Origin: Thauera aromatica_A
GTDB taxonomy: Bacteria > Pseudomonadota > Gammaproteobacteria > Burkholderiales > Rhodocyclaceae
Direction of reading: 5' to 3'
Assembly (NCBI RefSeq): GCF_023093595.1
Contig: NZ_JALLIK010000109.1
Span: 62,001-126,000 of the forward strand
Length of the DNA stretch: 64,000 nucleotides
This document shows, piece after piece, positions 55,259-63,274 of this stretch; the first letter of the stretch is position 1, and every line of letters starts with the position of its first letter. The notes beneath the pieces are model-generated. The model searched no databases. It had not been told where the DNA came from and was given only the letters and a program-made list of their open reading frames with translations. A program made the translations under genes and the position numbers.

Positions 55259-56014
55259 TCAGCGCAGGCTGCCGCCGCACACGGCGCAACCCGGGTCCCG
55301 CCCGAAGGCGACGCTGCGCCACTCCATCGACAGGCCATCGAGCAGCAGCAGTCGGCCATCGAGCGACTTGCCACAGCCCATGATCAGCTTCAATGCCTCG
55401 GCGGCCTGGGTGGTGCCGATCATGCCGACAATGGGCGCGAACACCCCCATCACCGCGCAGCGTACCTCCTCGAGGTCTTCGGCTTCCGGAAACAGACAGT
55501 GGTAGCAGGCGCTCTCGGGCCTGCGCAGATCGAACACCGAAACCTGGCCGTCGAAACGGATCGCGGCTCCGGACACGAGCGGCTTGCGGCGATGCACGCA
55601 GGCGCGATTGACCGCATGCCGGGTGGCGAAATTGTCGCTGCAGTCGAGGACGACGTCGGCCGCGGCGACCTGCTCGTCGAGCGTGCGGCCTTCCAGCCGC
55701 GCCTGCAGCGGCTCGATCCGGGTCAACGGGTTCAGGCGATGGAGCGTGGCACGGGCCGACTCGACCTTGGGCGCGCCGATCATCGCGGCCGAATGCATGA
55801 TCTGGCGCTGCAGGTTGGTCAGATCCACCGTGTCATGGTCGGCGATCGCGATCGTGCCCACACCGCCCGCTGCCAGATACATCGCCGCGGGCGACCCCAG
55901 CCCGCCCGCCCCCACGATCAGGACACGCGCTTCGAGCAGCGCCTGCTGCCCTTCGACGCCGATTTCGGGCAACAGGATATGCCGGCTGTAGCGCAGGAGC
56001 TGATCGTCGTCCAT
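55259..56014 (-). CDS. moeB: HesA/MoeB/ThiF family adenylyltransferase
   Basis: Enzymes of this family adenylate the C-terminal glycine of a sulfur carrier protein such as MoaD or ThiS. The 251-aa protein has the ATP-binding GAGGLGSPAAMYL, the DCSDNFATRHAVN motif and the zinc cysteines in SACYHCLFP and CAVCGG. It has no C-terminal rhodanese domain. MoeB is the usual name at this position, but ThiF cannot be excluded. It is the last gene of the envC-ctpA group. Confidence 0.88.
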   Translation of the reverse strand: MDDDQLLRYSRHILLPEIGVEGQQALLEARVLIVGAGGLGSPAAMYLAAGGVGTIAIADHDTVDLTNLQRQIMHSAAMIGAPKVESARATLHRLNPLTRIEPLQARLEGRTLDEQVAAADVVLDCSDNFATRHAVNRACVHRRKPLVSGAAIRFDGQVSVFDLRRPESACYHCLFPEAEDLEEVRCAVMGVFAPIVGMIGTTQAAEALKLIMGCGKSLDGRLLLLDGLSMEWRSVAFGRDPGCAVCGGSLR

Positions 56015-56020
56015 GGAGTC

Positions 56021-56473
56021 TTATTTGTATTCGCGCAGATCGGGAGGGGTGTCGTCGTGATCGCCGTGGATATGGTGATTCCAGGCCTGGATGTAGACTT
56101 CGTTGGACTGCTTGATCAGGCGCTCGGGCGAAAGCAGGGTGTGACGCTGGGTTTCTTCGGAAAAATAGACCAACGCGCGGGCGAGACGGACATAGAGCGA
56201 GTTCTCGAGCACGAACCCGGCCTCGCGCAGCGCGTCCTCGAGCGCTTCGAGCGAGTATTCGAGCACCGAGTAGCGCACGACCAAGGTCAGCGGGTCGGCG
56301 CCATGTTCGACTTCGAGCCCTTTCAGCAGGCGCAAGGCGATCCACGCCCGCTCGATCTGCCCCGGCGGCGCCGGACTGAACCGGATCTCCCGCTCCTTGA
56401 CGATACCGGCGCCATGGATGGGATGGTCGTGATGCCTGCCAGCCAGCTTGTAGGCGGTTTCCCGACGCATCAT
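56021..56473 (-). CDS. Conserved-looking protein of unknown function, 150 aa
   Basis: I do not recognise a named family. The protein is soluble with several helices (IERAWIALRLLKGLEVEHGADPL, SLEALEDALREAGFVLENSLY), no signal peptide and no cysteine. The ATG at 56473 has GAGAGGGG just upstream. It lies between ctpA and moeB with six to sixteen bases on either side, so it is part of that operon. The spacing and codon use indicate a real gene. Confidence 0.7.
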   Translation of the reverse strand: MMRRETAYKLAGRHHDHPIHGAGIVKEREIRFSPAPPGQIERAWIALRLLKGLEVEHGADPLTLVVRYSVLEYSLEALEDALREAGFVLENSLYVRLARALVYFSEETQRHTLLSPERLIKQSNEVYIQAWNHHIHGDHDDTPPDLREYK

Positions 56474-56489
56474 GCCCCTCTCTTTGCGG

Positions 56490-57869
56490 TCATTCCGCGA
56501 TTTTGCCCGAAACGACCGGAAGCCCCTTGAGGTGATTGAGCGCCTGGCGCAGCTGATGATCGTTCTCCCCGGCCAATTCGAAGCGGGCCGGCTCGTCGTC
56601 CTCGTCACCGGCCGCCGGGCGGGGCTGCGCGGCGGCGGCCTTGCGCTCGGCCTCCGGATCCTTGTCGTTGCCCAGGTGGCCCTGCAGGTCGGCCTCGCGC
56701 ACGCGACGGCTGGAGCCGTTGGCGCTTTCCTCGACGACGATGTCGGGCTCGATCCCCTTGGCCTGGATCGAGCGCCCGCTGGGCGTGTAGTAACGTGCGG
56801 TGGTGAGCTTGATCGCCGTGCTGTTGTTGAGCGGGAGGATGGTCTGCACCGATCCCTTGCCGAAGGTCTGCGTCCCCATCACCGCCGCCCGCTTGTGATC
56901 CTGCAGCGCCCCGGCGACGATTTCCGACGCCGAAGCCGAGCCGGCATTGACCAGCACCACCATCGGCACCTCCTTTGCGCTCGCGGGCAGGCGGCGGAGG
57001 AAGTCGTCGCGCGTCCCGCGCAGGTAATCGACCGCGCTCGCACGGTATTCGCGCTTGGCGTCTTCGGTGCGGCCATCGGTCGACACTACCAGCGTATCGG
57101 CGGGCAGGAAGGCCGCGGCGACCCCGACGGCACCGTGCAGCAGGCCGCCGGGGTCGTTGCGCAAATCGAGCACCAAGCCCTGCAGCGGGCCTTCGCCCGC
57201 GAGCTTGGTGAAGTGGTCGACCACCGATGCTACGGTGTTTTCCTGGAACTGGGCCACGCGCAGGTAAGCGTAACCGGGCTCGATCATTTTCGAGCGCACG
57301 CTCTGGACCTTGATGACTTCGCGGGTCAGTGTGATCACGATCGGACGCGTCTCGCCCTTGCGCATGATCGTCAGCGTGATGTCGGTGCGCGGCTTGCCGC
57401 GCATGCGCTTGACCGCGTCGCTCAGGCTCATGCCCTTGACCGGAGTGTCGTCGAGCTTGACGATCAGATCTCCCGCCTTCACCCCTGCACGGAAGGCCGG
57501 CGTGTCCTCGATCGGCGAGATCACCTTGACGAAACCGTCTTCCATGCCGACTTCGATGCCCAGCCCGCCGAACTCGCCCTGAGTGCCCACCTGCAGATCC
57601 TTGAACGCCTCGGCGTCGAGATAGGCCGAATGCGGGTCCAGCCCGGACAACATGCCGCTGATCGAGTCGGTGATCAGCTTCTTGTCTTCCACCGGCTCGA
57701 CATAGCCCTGCTTGATCGCGTTGAACACGTCGGCATAGGCGCGCAACTCCTCCACAGGCAGGGGGGCCGGGGTACTGCGGTCCGCATTGGCGGAAAAATT
57801 GAGGCTGATCATGATTCCGGCGAACACGCCGGTCATCACGAGACCGAACTGCTTCAGCTTGCTGCGCAT
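56490..57869 (-). CDS. ctpA: Carboxy-terminal processing protease (S41 family)
   Basis: CtpA is a periplasmic or membrane-anchored tail-specific protease, often acting on cell-wall hydrolases. The 459-aa protein has an N-terminal membrane/signal segment, a PDZ domain (about residues 85-170), and the S41 core with NDPGGLL, the catalytic serine in NAGSASASEIVAGAL and the lysine in the following DHKRAAVMG. The C-terminal 60 residues are charged and low-complexity. The ATG at 57869 has GGAG upstream. It follows envC by about 47 bases. Confidence 0.94.
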   Translation of the reverse strand: MRSKLKQFGLVMTGVFAGIMISLNFSANADRSTPAPLPVEELRAYADVFNAIKQGYVEPVEDKKLITDSISGMLSGLDPHSAYLDAEAFKDLQVGTQGEFGGLGIEVGMEDGFVKVISPIEDTPAFRAGVKAGDLIVKLDDTPVKGMSLSDAVKRMRGKPRTDITLTIMRKGETRPIVITLTREVIKVQSVRSKMIEPGYAYLRVAQFQENTVASVVDHFTKLAGEGPLQGLVLDLRNDPGGLLHGAVGVAAAFLPADTLVVSTDGRTEDAKREYRASAVDYLRGTRDDFLRRLPASAKEVPMVVLVNAGSASASEIVAGALQDHKRAAVMGTQTFGKGSVQTILPLNNSTAIKLTTARYYTPSGRSIQAKGIEPDIVVEESANGSSRRVREADLQGHLGNDKDPEAERKAAAAQPRPAAGDEDDEPARFELAGENDHQLRQALNHLKGLPVVSGKIAE

Positions 57870-57916
57870 GAGAACTCCATTGATCCACCGGCTGCCGTGC
57901 CGGCAATGCCCCCAGG

Positions 57917-59239
57917 CTAGTCGAGGCGCACCCATTTCATCGGGTCCTGCGGCTGTCCCTGATGGCGTATTTCGAAGTATAAACCCGATTCCCCGCCGCC
58001 TCCTTCGCTGCCCACGCGGGCAATCGTATCCCCGCCACCGACCTCCTCGCCGACCTCCCCCAGCAAAGCGTCGTTGTTGCCGTAGATCGACAGGTAGTCA
58101 CCACCGTGGTCGATGATGATCAGATTTCCATAGCCACGCAGCCAGTCGGAAAACACGATCTCGCCCCCGGCGACCGCGCGCACATCGGTACCCGTAGCCG
58201 CCCGGATGAAAACCCCCTTCCACGTCGTACCACCTTCGGCCCTTGGAGCACCGAAGCGGCCGACGAGTTCACCCCGTACCGGAAAACGCAACTGGCCGCG
58301 CAACTGGGAGAAGCGCACCCCGGTGGGCGTAGGACCGGCAGCGCTGCGCGCTTCGCCCACCACCGCTTCGCCCCGGCGCGCGGGCGGTGCCGACCCGACG
58401 GGCGCACGCGCCTGACCCGCCCGTTCCCCGGCGGCACGCTGCTCGGCCGCCCTGCGCGCGGCCAACTGACGCGCAGCGTCACGTGCCGCCGCCTCGCGGG
58501 CGCGTTGCACGAGCGCATCGATCACCTTGGCGAGGCGCTGTTCGTCCTGGCGCAGCGTACCGACCTGGCGCTTTTGCGCCTGCAGTTCGTCGGCAATGGC
58601 GGCCAGCGCCTGTGTGCGCTCGAGTTGCACCGATTCCAGCTCGGCACGCCGCGCGCGCTGCTCGCCGGCGAGCGCCAGCATGCGGTCGCGATGGGAGCGG
58701 AGTTCTTCGCGCTGGCGCTCAAGTCCGGTCAGATCGGCGCGCAAGGACTCGATCACCGCAAGGCGGGCACGGCCCAGGTGCTCGAGATAGTGAGCGTCGC
58801 GCGCGAGCTGGTTGGGGTCGCGGGCGGAAAGCAAGGGGGCAACACCATCGGCCGCCCCGTGCACGTAGTAGCGCCGCAGCCACTGCGCCAGTTCGTCCTG
58901 GCGCGCATCGATGCGCGCCTCGCTGTCGCGCTGCGCGGCCTCGAGCCGGACCAGCCGCTGTTCCGCGTCCTTGCGCTCGGTTTCGAGCGCAAGGAGCTGA
59001 CGCGTCACGCGCGACACCGCGCGCTCGGCCTCGGCCACGGCTACGGCCGCGGACGAACGCCGGGACTCGGTGCGCGCCATATCCTGCTGGAGGTCGTCAA
59101 TGCGCTTTTTGAGTTCGTTCAAGCCCTGGCGGCGCTCGGCGATCTCGCCCCCTTCCTGGGCGCTGGCCGGCAATGCCGAACCCGCGCCGACCAGTACGAG
59201 GCCGAACACGAGAATCCCCCGCCGCCATCGATCCAGCAT
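57917..59239 (-). CDS. envC: EnvC-like murein hydrolase activator (degenerate LytM domain)
   Basis: EnvC activates periplasmic amidases during cell division. The 440-aa protein has a signal peptide ending around LPASAQ, a long coiled coil (about residues 30-260), and a C-terminal LytM fold. The zinc ligands are lost: where active M23 enzymes have HKGIDIAA this reads WKGVFIRA, and the HxH motif is LYFE. This is what makes EnvC non-catalytic in E. coli. The ATG at 59239 is used; a GTG at 59248 is possible. It stands upstream of ctpA. Confidence 0.9.
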   Translation of the reverse strand: MLDRWRRGILVFGLVLVGAGSALPASAQEGGEIAERRQGLNELKKRIDDLQQDMARTESRRSSAAVAVAEAERAVSRVTRQLLALETERKDAEQRLVRLEAAQRDSEARIDARQDELAQWLRRYYVHGAADGVAPLLSARDPNQLARDAHYLEHLGRARLAVIESLRADLTGLERQREELRSHRDRMLALAGEQRARRAELESVQLERTQALAAIADELQAQKRQVGTLRQDEQRLAKVIDALVQRAREAAARDAARQLAARRAAEQRAAGERAGQARAPVGSAPPARRGEAVVGEARSAAGPTPTGVRFSQLRGQLRFPVRGELVGRFGAPRAEGGTTWKGVFIRAATGTDVRAVAGGEIVFSDWLRGYGNLIIIDHGGDYLSIYGNNDALLGEVGEEVGGGDTIARVGSEGGGGESGLYFEIRHQGQPQDPMKWVRLD

Positions 59240-59265
59240 GAACCCCACCCCCGGCCGACGGGCGC

Positions 59266-59394
59266 TCAGCCCCTGCCCCGGCGGATCGCCATCGCCTCGG
59301 CGAGGTCCCGTCCGCCAATCCCGGCGGAACGGAATCCCCGGCGCGCCCGCTCCCGGATCGATTCACCGCGACGAAACAGAACGATCTTGTACAT
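59266..59394 (-). pseudogene. Remnant of phosphoglycerate mutase gpmA
   Basis: A 42-codon frame begins MYKIVLFRRGES and ends AEAMAIRRGRG before TGA. Its start closely matches the N-terminus of 2,3-bisphosphoglycerate-dependent phosphoglycerate mutase (MYKLVLIRHGES), but the catalytic histidine is changed to arginine and about 200 residues are missing. An intact gpmA is the usual gene just upstream of envC-ctpA in many betaproteobacteria, by my recollection, so this looks like a decayed copy with a large internal deletion. A short random frame is the alternative. Confidence 0.6.
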
Positions 59395-59532
59395 GAAGCG
59401 CCATTCCAGTCAGAGGGGCAGTACGCACCGAGCGTACCGGCCCCGAAAGCGTCCGCGGGCGCGGATGCGGCCATGCGCATCCGCAGAACGCAATATTTTA
59501 TACTATCGCCTTTGCCCGCACCGGCCTCCACT

Positions 59533-59856
59533 GTGAACAACGACGACAACTTCGCGCTCATCGGCAAGCACGAGCACATCGAGACCGCCGCGCGCGCGCT
59601 CAAAGCGATCGCTCACCCGCTGCGCCTGAAGATCCTGTGCGTGCTGGGCGAGGGCGAAGTCTGCGTCCAGGACATCGTCGATGCGGTCGGCACCTCGCAG
59701 AGCAACATCTCCCAACACCTCGCCATCCTGCGCGACAAGGGTGTACTGCAGACCCGCAAGGACGCCAACCGCGTCTACTATCGGGTCGGCGACCAGCGCA
59801 CGCTCCAGCTCATCGTCCTGATGCGCGAAGTGTTCTGCGGCGCCGATGCGGACTGA
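59533..59856 (+). CDS. ArsR-family transcriptional regulator with BigR/SqrR-like dithiol
   Basis: This 107-aa winged-helix repressor has the ArsR core IAHPLRLKILCVLGEGE and the recognition helix TSQSNISQHLAILRDKGVL. Two cysteines, Cys36 (LKILCVLGE) and Cys102 (REVFCGADAD), are 66 residues apart, the same spacing as the sulfide/persulfide sensors BigR (42/108) and SqrR (41/107). The start is a GTG at 59533; the longer frame from 59473 would include the promoter (TATACT, 59499-59504). A rhodanese gene follows 47 bases later, which agrees with a sulfur-stress role. A metal-sensing role is the alternative. Confidence 0.85.
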   Translation: MNNDDNFALIGKHEHIETAARALKAIAHPLRLKILCVLGEGEVCVQDIVDAVGTSQSNISQHLAILRDKGVLQTRKDANRVYYRVGDQRTLQLIVLMREVFCGADAD

Positions 59857-59903
59857 AACCGATTCCCCCTGATTCCAACCCTTAACCCGGAGCACATCCT
59901 TTC

Positions 59904-60320
59904 GTGGAATTCCTGCAACAGAACTGGTACTGGGCCGCCCTCGCGGGCGCCAGCGGCGCCTGGCTGATGGTCGATCTGATCCGCAACCGCGGCGACAAGA
60001 GCCAGCTCTCGCCGGTCGAGGCGACCCTGCTGATCAACCGCGAAGATGCCATCATCATCGACATACGTGATTCGGCCGAATACGCCCAGGGCCATGTCCC
60101 CAACGCCCGCCACATTCCTGCGGGCGAACTGGCCCGTCGCAGCAGCGAACTGGAAAAGTGGAAGAACCAGCCGCTGATCCTGTGCTGCGCCACCGGTGCG
60201 CGCTCCAGCACGGCACTCGAAACCCTTCGCAAGGCCGGCTTCGACAAGCTCTACAACCTGCGCGGCGGCATGATGGAATGGCAGAAGGCCGGCCAGCCGA
60301 TCAGCCGCAAGAGGAAATGA
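59904..60320 (+). CDS. Membrane-anchored rhodanese-like protein
   Basis: Rhodaneses transfer sulfane sulfur through a cysteine persulfide. The 138-aa protein has an N-terminal membrane segment (WYWAALAGASGAWLMVDLI) and a rhodanese domain with the active-site loop CATGAR (Cys95). The start is a GTG at 59904. Its stop overlaps an ATG of grxC (ATGA). It is in an operon with the ArsR regulator, glutaredoxin and secB. Confidence 0.9.
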   Translation: MEFLQQNWYWAALAGASGAWLMVDLIRNRGDKSQLSPVEATLLINREDAIIIDIRDSAEYAQGHVPNARHIPAGELARRSSELEKWKNQPLILCCATGARSSTALETLRKAGFDKLYNLRGGMMEWQKAGQPISRKRK

Positions 60321-60322
60321 GC

Positions 60323-60592
60323 ATGGCTCCGCCGATCCGCATGTACGTCACCGCTACCTGCCCTTATTGCATCCGTGCCGAACAACTCCTGCTGGACAAG
60401 GGCGTGGCCGACCTGGACAAGATCCGGGTCGATCTCGAACCCGCCCGGCGCGATGAAATGACCACCCTCAGCGGGCGGCGGACGGTTCCCCAGATCTTCA
60501 TTGGCGACTACCATGTCGGGGGATGCGACGATCTTTACGCGCTGGAACGTACCGGCCGGCTCGATCCGCTGCTGCGCGGCGAACCGGCCTGA
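60323..60592 (+). CDS. grxC: Glutaredoxin 3
   Basis: GrxC is a glutathione-dependent disulfide reductase. The 89-aa protein has the CPYC active site, TVPQIFIGDYHVGGCDDL and the typical fold. The ATG at 60323 was chosen because GAGG lies eight bases before it; an ATG six bases upstream overlaps the rhodanese stop. It precedes secB, as in many proteobacteria. Confidence 0.95.
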   Translation: MAPPIRMYVTATCPYCIRAEQLLLDKGVADLDKIRVDLEPARRDEMTTLSGRRTVPQIFIGDYHVGGCDDLYALERTGRLDPLLRGEPA

Positions 60593-60714
60593 ACCGCCCC
60601 CGGCCCGATCGCTCCCGCGCCGTCCCGCCTTCCGGCAGCCATCGTCGCGGGCGGCGCCCGTCCTTCCACCTTTCCACCCCTCCACCGATTTCCACTCTTA
60701 CTGGCTTTCCTTCC

Positions 60715-61179
60715 ATGTCCGAAAACACCCAACCCGTATTCTCGATCGAAAAGCTCTACGTCAAGGACCTCTCGCTCGAAGTGCCGGGCGCGCCGCAGAT
60801 CTTTCTCGAACGCGAAGCTCCCCAGGTCAACGTCCAGTTGCGCACCGCAGGGCAGGCGGTCGATGAAGGCGTCTACGAAGTCACCCTGACCGTCACCGTG
60901 ACCGCGCAGATCGGCGAAGAGCGCACCCTGTTCCTGGTCGAGGTCGCCCAGGCCGGCATTTTCCAGATCCGCAACATTCCCGAAGCCGACCTCGAGCCGG
61001 TGATGATGATCGGCTGCCCGAACATCCTCTTCCCCTACGCCCGCGAAGCCATCTCCGACGCTGTCACCCGCGCCGGCTTCCAGCCGGTGCTGCTGTCCCC
61101 GGTGAATTTCGAATCGCTCTACCAGGCCCAAAGCCAGCAGGCGGCCGCACACGCCGCCGGCGAAGTGCCGATCCAGTAA
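60715..61179 (+). CDS. secB: Protein-export chaperone SecB
   Basis: SecB keeps precursor proteins unfolded and delivers them to SecA. The 154-aa protein has the family pattern VFSIEKLYVKDLSLEVPGAP, then NVQLRTAGQ and IGCPNILFPYARE. The 122-base gap after grxC contains nothing recognisable. The SH3 gene and gpsA follow. Confidence 0.97.
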   Translation: MSENTQPVFSIEKLYVKDLSLEVPGAPQIFLEREAPQVNVQLRTAGQAVDEGVYEVTLTVTVTAQIGEERTLFLVEVAQAGIFQIRNIPEADLEPVMMIGCPNILFPYAREAISDAVTRAGFQPVLLSPVNFESLYQAQSQQAAAHAAGEVPIQ

Positions 61180-61189
61180 GCCCACGCTC

Positions 61190-61669
61190 ATGAACAGCGC
61201 CCATCGCCCCTCGGTAACGAAGCTGGCCGCCCCCCCTGCGCTCGCCCTCGTCCTGCTGGGCGCCCCCGCCGGTCCGCTCTTCGCCCAGGGCATCGAGTAC
61301 CTCTCCGCCGGCACGGCCACCGTGCTCCGGGACGCCCCTTCGCCGCAAAGCCGGGCGCTGTTCATGTTGCGGCCGGGCACGCCGGTCGAAATCGTCGTCG
61401 CCCAGGACGGCTGGCTGCGGGTGCGAGAATCCGGCGGCACGCTGAGCTGGGTCGAACGAAGCGCTCTCAGCACGCGCCGCACCGTGATGATCACGGTCGA
61501 GCGTGCGACCATTCGCCGCGCCCCCCGCGAAGATGCCCCGCCGAGCTTCGAAGCGGTGCGCAACGTCGTCCTCGAACTGCTCGGGCCGCCTGCGCTGGGC
61601 TGGGCCCCGGTGCGTCATGCCGACGGCCTCGAAGGCTTCGTGCGCGCCGCCGAGGTATGGGGCCTGTGA
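61190..61669 (+). CDS. Predicted secreted SH3-like domain protein
   Basis: The 159-aa protein has a signal peptide (AAPPALALVLLGAPAGPLFAQ) and one or two SH3-like modules, with TVLRDAPSPQSRALFMLRPGTPVEIV and WLRVRESGGTLSWV. Such domains often bind peptidoglycan or other envelope ligands; the function is not known. It lies ten bases after secB and overlaps gpsA. Confidence 0.82.
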   Translation: MNSAHRPSVTKLAAPPALALVLLGAPAGPLFAQGIEYLSAGTATVLRDAPSPQSRALFMLRPGTPVEIVVAQDGWLRVRESGGTLSWVERSALSTRRTVMITVERATIRRAPREDAPPSFEAVRNVVLELLGPPALGWAPVRHADGLEGFVRAAEVWGL

Positions 61670-62655
61670 GCTGCAACATCACGGTATTCGGCGCCGGCGC
61701 CTGGGGGACCGCCCTCGCCCAGGCCCTGTCCACCGCCCACGCGGTCAAGCTGTGGGGGCGAGATCGCCGCCACCTGGACGAGATCGCACGCACCCGCGAA
61801 AACCGTCGCTATCTACCCGACATACGACTGGACAACGCCCTGGCACTCGAGGCCGACTTCACCGCGGCAGCCCGGGGGGCGGACCTGCACCTTGTCGTCA
61901 CCCCGCTTTCCGGCCTGCGCGACACCGCACGCCGGCTGCGCGAGCAGTCCCCGGGCACGCCGCTGCTCTGGGCATGCAAGGGCTTCGAAGCCGGTAGCGG
62001 CCTCCTGCCGCACGAGGTCGCCGCCGCAGAACTCGGCGGCGACGCACCCTGCGGCGTGCTCACCGGGCCGAGCTTCGCCGCCGAAGTCGCCCGCGGCCTG
62101 CCAGCCGCCATCACGCTTGCCGCCAGCGACGCGGCATTCGCCCACCACTGGGTCAACGTGCTGCACCAGCCGCGCCTGCGCCTCTACGCCAATACCGACC
62201 TGGTCGGCTGCGAAATCGGCGGCGCAGTGAAAAACGTCATGGCGATCGCGGCCGGCGTGTCCGACGGCATGGGCTTCGGTCTCAACGCCCGCGCCGCCCT
62301 GATCACCCGCGGCCTGGCCGAAATCGCCCGCCTCGCCGAAGCGCTCGGCGGGCGCAGCGAAACCCTGATGGGGCTGGCCGGCATGGGCGACCTGATCCTA
62401 ACCTGCACCGGCGACCTGTCGCGCAACCGCCGCGTCGGCCTTGCACTGGCCGAAGGCAAAAGCCTGGGCGACATCCTGCGCGAACTCGGCCATGTCGCCG
62501 AAGGAGTCTCGACCGCCCGCGAAGTGGTGCGCCAGGCGCGCCGCCACGGCGTCGAAATGCCGATCTGCGAGGCGATCGATGCACTCCTGCACCATGGCCT
62601 GAGTGCGCGCAGCGCAGTCGAGCAGCTACTCGCCCGCGACCCCCGCCACGAATGA
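61666..62655 (+). CDS. gpsA: Glycerol-3-phosphate dehydrogenase [NAD(P)+]
   Basis: GpsA reduces dihydroxyacetone phosphate to glycerol 3-phosphate for phospholipid synthesis. The 329-aa protein has the nucleotide-binding GAGAWGTALA, the catalytic region around GCEIGGAVKNVMAIAAG, and the C-terminal GMGDLILTCTGDLSRNRRVG. A GTG at 61666, in a GTGA overlap with the upstream stop and with GAGG ten bases before, is a better start than the ATG at 61657. The secB-gpsA neighbourhood is conserved in proteobacteria. Confidence 0.95.
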   Translation: MSCNITVFGAGAWGTALAQALSTAHAVKLWGRDRRHLDEIARTRENRRYLPDIRLDNALALEADFTAAARGADLHLVVTPLSGLRDTARRLREQSPGTPLLWACKGFEAGSGLLPHEVAAAELGGDAPCGVLTGPSFAAEVARGLPAAITLAASDAAFAHHWVNVLHQPRLRLYANTDLVGCEIGGAVKNVMAIAAGVSDGMGFGLNARAALITRGLAEIARLAEALGGRSETLMGLAGMGDLILTCTGDLSRNRRVGLALAEGKSLGDILRELGHVAEGVSTAREVVRQARRHGVEMPICEAIDALLHHGLSARSAVEQLLARDPRHE

Positions 62656-62666
62656 CCGATGCCGGG

Positions 62667-63137
62667 CTACAGCCCGGCTGCGCCGGCGAAACCGTGCTGG
62701 CGCCAGGCTTCGTAGACCACCACCGCCACCGCATTCGACAGGTTCACGCTGCGATTGGTAGGGCGCATCGGAATGCGCAAGCACATCTCGGGGGCAAAGG
62801 TCCGGAGCACGTCCCCGGGCAGGCCGCGGCTTTCCGGTCCGAACAGCAGCGCATCCCCTTCGCGGTAATCGACCGCATCATGGCGCCGACGGCCGCGGGT
62901 GGTGAGCGCGAACATGCGCCGCCCGGCCAGCGCCTCGCGGCAGTGGCCCCAGTCCGGATGGACGGTGACGCAGGTCAGGTCGTGATAATCCAGTCCGGCC
63001 CGGGCAAGCTGCTTGTCCGACAGGTCGAAGCCGAGCGGCGCCACGAGGTGGAGCCTGGAACCGGTGTTCGCCGCGAGGCGGATGATGTTGCCGGTGTTGG
63101 GGGGGATTTCGGGCTGGTACAGGACGATTTCGAACAT
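62667..63137 (-). CDS. trmL: tRNA (cytidine(34)-2'-O)-methyltransferase
   Basis: TrmL methylates the ribose at position 34 of two leucine tRNAs. The 156-aa SPOUT-fold protein has the start MFEIVLYQPEIPPNTGNIIR, LFGPESRGLP and RPTNRSVNLSNAVAVV that form the knot. The ATG at 63137 is the conserved start. It is convergent with gpsA, with 11 bases between. Confidence 0.95.
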   Translation of the reverse strand: MFEIVLYQPEIPPNTGNIIRLAANTGSRLHLVAPLGFDLSDKQLARAGLDYHDLTCVTVHPDWGHCREALAGRRMFALTTRGRRRHDAVDYREGDALLFGPESRGLPGDVLRTFAPEMCLRIPMRPTNRSVNLSNAVAVVVYEAWRQHGFAGAAGL

Positions 63138-63217
63138 CTGGAAAACAGGCGGGCTCCGTCGCCCCCGTGCCGGATGCATGACCGGCGCGGGAAAGACAGG
63201 AAGCGGGTGGAGGAAGG

Positions 63218-63246
63218 CGGCGCGCCACCGCGATGGCGGCGCGCCG
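63218..63246 (-). terminator. GC-rich hairpin after comF
   Basis: CGGCGCGCC (63218-63226) pairs with GGCGCGCCG (63238-63246), 29 bases after the comF stop and before trmL on the same strand. No T-tract follows, so terminator activity is uncertain. Confidence 0.4.
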
Positions 63247-63274
63247 TGCGCGACTGTACCGCAGCAGATCGTGC

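Noticed and set aside
59473..59532. Longer ATG start for the ArsR regulator.
   Set aside because: The promoter-like TATACT lies inside this extension and the family N-terminus fits the GTG at 59533.
63218..63246. Repeat of GGCGCGCC as a possible restriction-modification or recombination signal.
   Set aside because: GGCGCGCC is self-complementary and expected at this GC content; the simpler reading is a hairpin after comF.
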